From: JACCTI01 sp051005695
Lineage (GTDB): Bacteria > Verrucomicrobiota > Verrucomicrobiia > Chthoniobacterales > UBA10450
Direction: 5' to 3'
NCBI GenBank assembly: GCA_051005695.1
Contig: JBPCJC010000054.1
Coordinates: forward strand, 1 to 64,000
DNA length: 64,000 bases
The notes under the pieces are model-generated. The model worked only from the letters and a program-made list of their open reading frames with translations. It was not told where the DNA came from and ran no database searches. Position 1 is the first letter of the stretch, and each line of letters begins with the position of its first letter. Below are positions 61,234 to 64,000 of the stretch, in pieces. Position numbers and translations under genes: made by a program.

Positions 61234-62595
61234 ATGTACGCACCCACCCGACGCGCTTTTATCCGCCAGGCCGCTTGCGCCGCCCTCACCACCTCCGGGC
61301 TCCTCAACACCATCTTCGACCTGCGCAAGCTGAGCGCCGCCACCATCGCCGACACCGGCGATTACAAGGCGCTCATCTGCCTCTTCCTTTACGGCGGCAA
61401 CGACGCCAACAACGTCATCGTGCCTAACGACTCCGGCGGCTACGCTTCCTACGCCGCGGCGCGCGGCATTCTCGCACTACCACAGAACTCGCTCCTGCCG
61501 ATTAATTTCCTCAACGGCGACGGCCGCCAGTTCGCCTTTCATCCGAACTTGGTGGAACTGCAGACGATCTTTAACCAGGGCCATCTCGGCGTAGTGGCGA
61601 ATGTCGGCACGCTCGTCGCACCCGTGACCCGCGCGCAATACCTGGCCGGCGGCGCCGCGGTACCGCCGCAGTTGTTCTCGCACGCCGATCAATCAGTGCA
61701 GTGGCAGACCTCGGTGCCGGATCAAATCTCACGCAGCGGCTGGGGCGGCCGCACGGCCGACCTGCTGCAGTCGCTCAACAGCGGCTCGCGCATCTCGCTT
61801 TCGATTTCCATCGCCGGCATCAACACCTTCGAGGTCGGCAACACCGTTCTGCCCTACAGTGTCTCGCCCGACGGCAGCATCGGCTTGAGCGGCTTCGACG
61901 GCAGCGCCAACGCCAACGTCCGTCTGCAAGCCTTCAAGGATTTGCTCGCGCAGCCGCACAACAATCTTTTCGAGCAGGCCTATTCCGATACGGTCTCGCG
62001 CTCGATCGCGGCTAACGACTTGTTAACTTCCGCGCTTTCCGGCATCCCGCCGCTGCAGACCGCGTTCCCGACCACTTCGCTGGCCAAGCAACTCAACATG
62101 GTGGCGAAGCTGATCGCCGCGCGCAGCAATCTCAGCATGCGCCGACAAATTTTCTTCTGCTCCGTGGGCGGTTACGACACCCACGGCGATCAGCTCGCCG
62201 GGCAGGCTGGCTTGCTGACCGAACTCAGTCAGGCCCTGAGCGCGTTTTATTCTGCGACCAACGAACTCGGCGTGGCCAATCAGGTGACCACCTTCACCGC
62301 CTCCGATTTCGGGCGCACTTTCCCGACCAACGGCTCCGGCTCCGATCACGGCTGGGGCAGCCATCAATTTGTCCTCGGTGGCGCGGTGCAGGGCGGACGG
62401 ATGTTCGGCACTTTTCCAACGCTCGCGGTCAACGGTCCGGACGATACCGGCCAAGGGCGCTGGATTCCGACGACTTCCGTCGACGAATTTTCCGCTACCA
62501 TGGCGACGTGGTTTGGCGTCAGCGCCGCCGACCTGCCGACCGTCCTGCCGAACATCGGTCGCTTCGCGCATCCGAATCTCGGGATCTTCGGTTAG
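61234..62595 (+). CDS. DUF1501 secreted protein with Tat-type signal
   Basis: A 453-residue protein of the alkaline-phosphatase-like/sulfatase-like DUF1501 family. The N-terminus TRRAFIRQAACAALTTSG carries a twin-arginine motif. DYKALICLFLYGGNDANNVI is the characteristic start, HPNLVELQTIFNQGHLGVVA and SVGGYDTHGDQL follow, and the late SDFGRTFPTNGSGSDHGWGS is the family's metal-site-like segment. Likely exported folded and acting with the upstream DUF1800 protein. Its stop shares TTAG with the convergent GT39 gene. Confidence 0.88.
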   Translation: MYAPTRRAFIRQAACAALTTSGLLNTIFDLRKLSAATIADTGDYKALICLFLYGGNDANNVIVPNDSGGYASYAAARGILALPQNSLLPINFLNGDGRQFAFHPNLVELQTIFNQGHLGVVANVGTLVAPVTRAQYLAGGAAVPPQLFSHADQSVQWQTSVPDQISRSGWGGRTADLLQSLNSGSRISLSISIAGINTFEVGNTVLPYSVSPDGSIGLSGFDGSANANVRLQAFKDLLAQPHNNLFEQAYSDTVSRSIAANDLLTSALSGIPPLQTAFPTTSLAKQLNMVAKLIAARSNLSMRRQIFFCSVGGYDTHGDQLAGQAGLLTELSQALSAFYSATNELGVANQVTTFTASDFGRTFPTNGSGSDHGWGSHQFVLGGAVQGGRMFGTFPTLAVNGPDDTGQGRWIPTTSVDEFSATMATWFGVSAADLPTVLPNIGRFAHPNLGIFG

Positions 62596-64000
62596 AGCCA
62601 CTCTTTCACTTTCGGCCAAAGCTCGCGCAGAGTTCCGTGCAGATCGCGGCACAAATAAATGTGCTGCTTTTGTTCCCACGGCATCGCCCACTGGCTGCTC
62701 GCGATCGGCCCGAGATCTTCGACCGCACGGAATTCTTCGTGCTCATCGCCGCCCGGTGCATCGATCACCAGCAACAGCTCGCCGCTGTAATCGCGCGGTC
62801 CCCAAAGATAATAATTTTGCTGGCCGGAGAGCGCCGGCGGTAATCCATATTTGGGTCCAAAGAAATCGACGGCGCCGGCCTGGCCGTAGTTTTGGCAAAA
62901 GATGCCGGCGCGTTTTTGTTCGTTAGGCGAAAGCTTCTGGAAAGCGCGCGCTATGGACCGGACCATTTCCTCCCAGCCGAATTGATCGGCAAAAAGCTGC
63001 GGCAAAGCAGCGGTGTGAGAGGTCTCGGTGCGCGGCGGTTCGAAATGGATCGCCTTCATATAGGCGAGCAGTTTTTCCGGCGGGAGAATCGGAAGAATAG
63101 TCGGAGCAAGCAGCGCCGCGAAAGCGAGCATGGCGGCGGCGAGCGCGGGCTTAAGCCATCGCCAGCGGAGCGCGCACAGGCGCTCCATTGCCACCGCCCC
63201 AGCCGCGAAGAGCATCGGGTAAATCGGCGCGAGGTAATAATGTTTCCCGTGCATGACGATGAATTCCGTGAGCGTGATCAGGTAGGCGAAGCCGAGCACG
63301 CGATAGCGCCGCCCGTCGCGCGCGCAGAGCAACCAAGCGAGCCCGCCTAACCAAAGCGGCGCGGTCGCCGGATTCATAATCAGGATTTGCTGGAGGAAAA
63401 ATTGCGGCGGCGAGAGAACGACGTTTTTGTGGCTGCACGCGATGTTGCTCAGCAGCTCGTAAGTCGGCCAGTGATGCTGAAACTGCCAAAGCACGTTCGG
63501 CAGGGCGACGAGTGCCGCGAGCAATCCGCTGAGCCAAATCCACGGGCGCGCGAGCTGCCGGCGTTCGGGAGTTAACAAAATCGCGAGCGCTAAACCGGCG
63601 CCGAAGAAGACGAGCGAATGCTTGTTTTCCACGCCGAGCCCGGCGAGCAAACCGAAGGCGAGCCAAAGCCGCGGCGTCGCACCATTGATGATCCGGATGA
63701 GGAAGTAAGCGCAGCCCATCCAGAAGAGCGGCTCGAAGACGTTGAGCGAATAGAAATTTCCGATGCCGAGATAAACCAGCGCGCTCAGGGCTGCAGTGCA
63801 GGCGAGGATGACGGCCCAAATTTTCCCACCAAGTACGCGCGTGATGACGCCGGTGAGCGCAACCGTGGCCGCGCTGGCGATCGCCGGGAACAGACGGAGC
63901 GCGAAAAGCGAATTGCCGAAAATCGTTAATTCGATGCGGAGGATGAGCGCGGAAAGTGGCGCGAGGTCAACGTAACCCCAGTCAAGATGTCGGGCGCAGG
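62592..64000 (-). CDS. GT39-family membrane glycosyltransferase (ArnT/PMT-like), 5' end beyond window
   Basis: The frame stays open to the window edge, so the first 40 or so residues are missing. The visible part begins with HLDWGYVDLAPLSALILRIE, the GYVD-x-(P)PLS loop of GT39 enzymes (the usual second His/Pro differs). NSLFALRLFPAIASAATVAL and several membrane helices follow (LAFGLLAGLGVENKHSLVF, GGLAWLLCARDG). A soluble periplasmic tail of about 170 residues runs to the stop. These enzymes use polyprenyl-phosphate sugars to glycosylate lipids or proteins in the periplasm. Confidence 0.87.
   Translation of the reverse strand, partial: CARHLDWGYVDLAPLSALILRIELTIFGNSLFALRLFPAIASAATVALTGVITRVLGGKIWAVILACTAALSALVYLGIGNFYSLNVFEPLFWMGCAYFLIRIINGATPRLWLAFGLLAGLGVENKHSLVFFGAGLALAILLTPERRQLARPWIWLSGLLAALVALPNVLWQFQHHWPTYELLSNIACSHKNVVLSPPQFFLQQILIMNPATAPLWLGGLAWLLCARDGRRYRVLGFAYLITLTEFIVMHGKHYYLAPIYPMLFAAGAVAMERLCALRWRWLKPALAAAMLAFAALLAPTILPILPPEKLLAYMKAIHFEPPRTETSHTAALPQLFADQFGWEEMVRSIARAFQKLSPNEQKRAGIFCQNYGQAGAVDFFGPKYGLPPALSGQQNYYLWGPRDYSGELLLVIDAPGGDEHEEFRAVEDLGPIASSQWAMPWEQKQHIYLCRDLHGTLRELWPKVKEWL

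Larger units (their letters stand above)
17..62926. repeat. Dispersed short DNA word GCCTAACGAG / CTCGTTAGGC, at least 79 core copies
   Basis: Core CTAACGA on the + strand starts at 17, 8612, 9295, 10683, 11891, 14261, 16308, 16724, 18350, 19148, 20143, 20248, 22151, 22585, 22775, 23156, 23494, 23992, 26034, 26958, 29189, 29823, 29918, 30429, 31389, 32185, 33413, 33434, 34945, 35745, 38137, 38557, 41301, 42858, 43269, 44891, 45350, 47505, 48560, 49347, 50357, 50979, 51000, 51019, 55380, 55766, 60181, 60747, 61424 and 62012. The reverse complement TCGTTAG starts at 3244, 10691, 14270, 15396, 17613, 17843, 19409, 21103, 22295, 24141, 24402, 26425, 27955, 29582, 31472, 32331, 33853, 35673, 38257, 39148, 39395, 41933, 44119, 46115, 49106, 54841, 55963, 58042 and 62920. 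The preceding two bases are GC in 48 of 79, and the next base is usually G. All read by eye, so a few copies may be missed. Confidence 0.93.

Noticed and set aside
10683..62926. The recurrent PNE, LTS and SLG peptides as a shared protein motif
   Set aside because: Different frames of the same DNA word give different peptides, and the word also occurs in non-coding DNA and stop codons, so the signal is at the DNA level.

Overview
The window is high-GC bacterial DNA with dense, mostly operonic genes, no rRNA or tRNA gene that I can see, and no CRISPR array. The gene content points to Verrucomicrobiota, probably a soil Spartobacteria/Chthoniobacterales-type genome. Reasons are an exosortase next to a protein with a VPEINP sorting tail, a DUF1800/DUF1501 secreted pair, a PUR-family DUF3276 protein, diadenylate cyclase CdaA with a YbbR-like stub, an xseB-dxs operon and PPDK. 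The phylum call is inference from family distribution, not an alignment.

Layout. (1) 1-4.0 kb is a defence-type patch on the minus strand: a HigB/HigA-like toxin-antitoxin pair, a small coiled-coil protein, an Mrr-type restriction enzyme and a DNA methyltransferase/Mrr-domain fusion broken by a deletion plus frameshift. (2) 4.0-8.8 kb holds threonine ammonia-lyase, a hybrid PAS histidine kinase and a TPR membrane protein. (3) 8.8-43.8 kb is a very large envelope polysaccharide locus. It has a sorting-tail protein and exosortase with an EpsI-like tail, an outer-membrane barrel, Wza- and Wzc-type export proteins, eleven glycosyltransferase genes (one a double-module fusion), two O-antigen polymerase/ligase-like proteins and two left-handed beta-helix acyltransferases. 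It also has an AsnB-type amidotransferase, an FkbM methyltransferase, a WcaJ-like priming transferase, an SGNH hydrolase, and a carbamoyltransferase followed by SxtJ-like and DUF5989 membrane proteins. Two REP-like palindromes bracket the asnB-to-WcaI-like block. (4) 43.8-58.2 kb is housekeeping: ppdK, DUF3276, rnr, folP, cdaA, SprT-like, rodA, scpA, an SDR epimerase, an ABC ATPase, dxs and xseB. (5) 58.4-64 kb has the DUF1800/DUF1501 pair and a GT39 glycosyltransferase cut by the window edge.

The signal that gene annotation does not explain is a dispersed DNA word. The 7-mer CTAACGA (either strand) occurs at least 79 times by hand count, 48 of them as GCCTAACGA and 28 as the full 10-mer GCCTAACGAG. 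It lies in several reading frames of unrelated genes, giving recurrent PNE, LTS, SLG and LVR tripeptides, and also in intergenic DNA, across stop codons and in inverted or helically phased clusters. It behaves like a DNA uptake sequence, a HIP1-like word or a recombination/segregation signal. I know of no description of it, and it is the main candidate for something new here.
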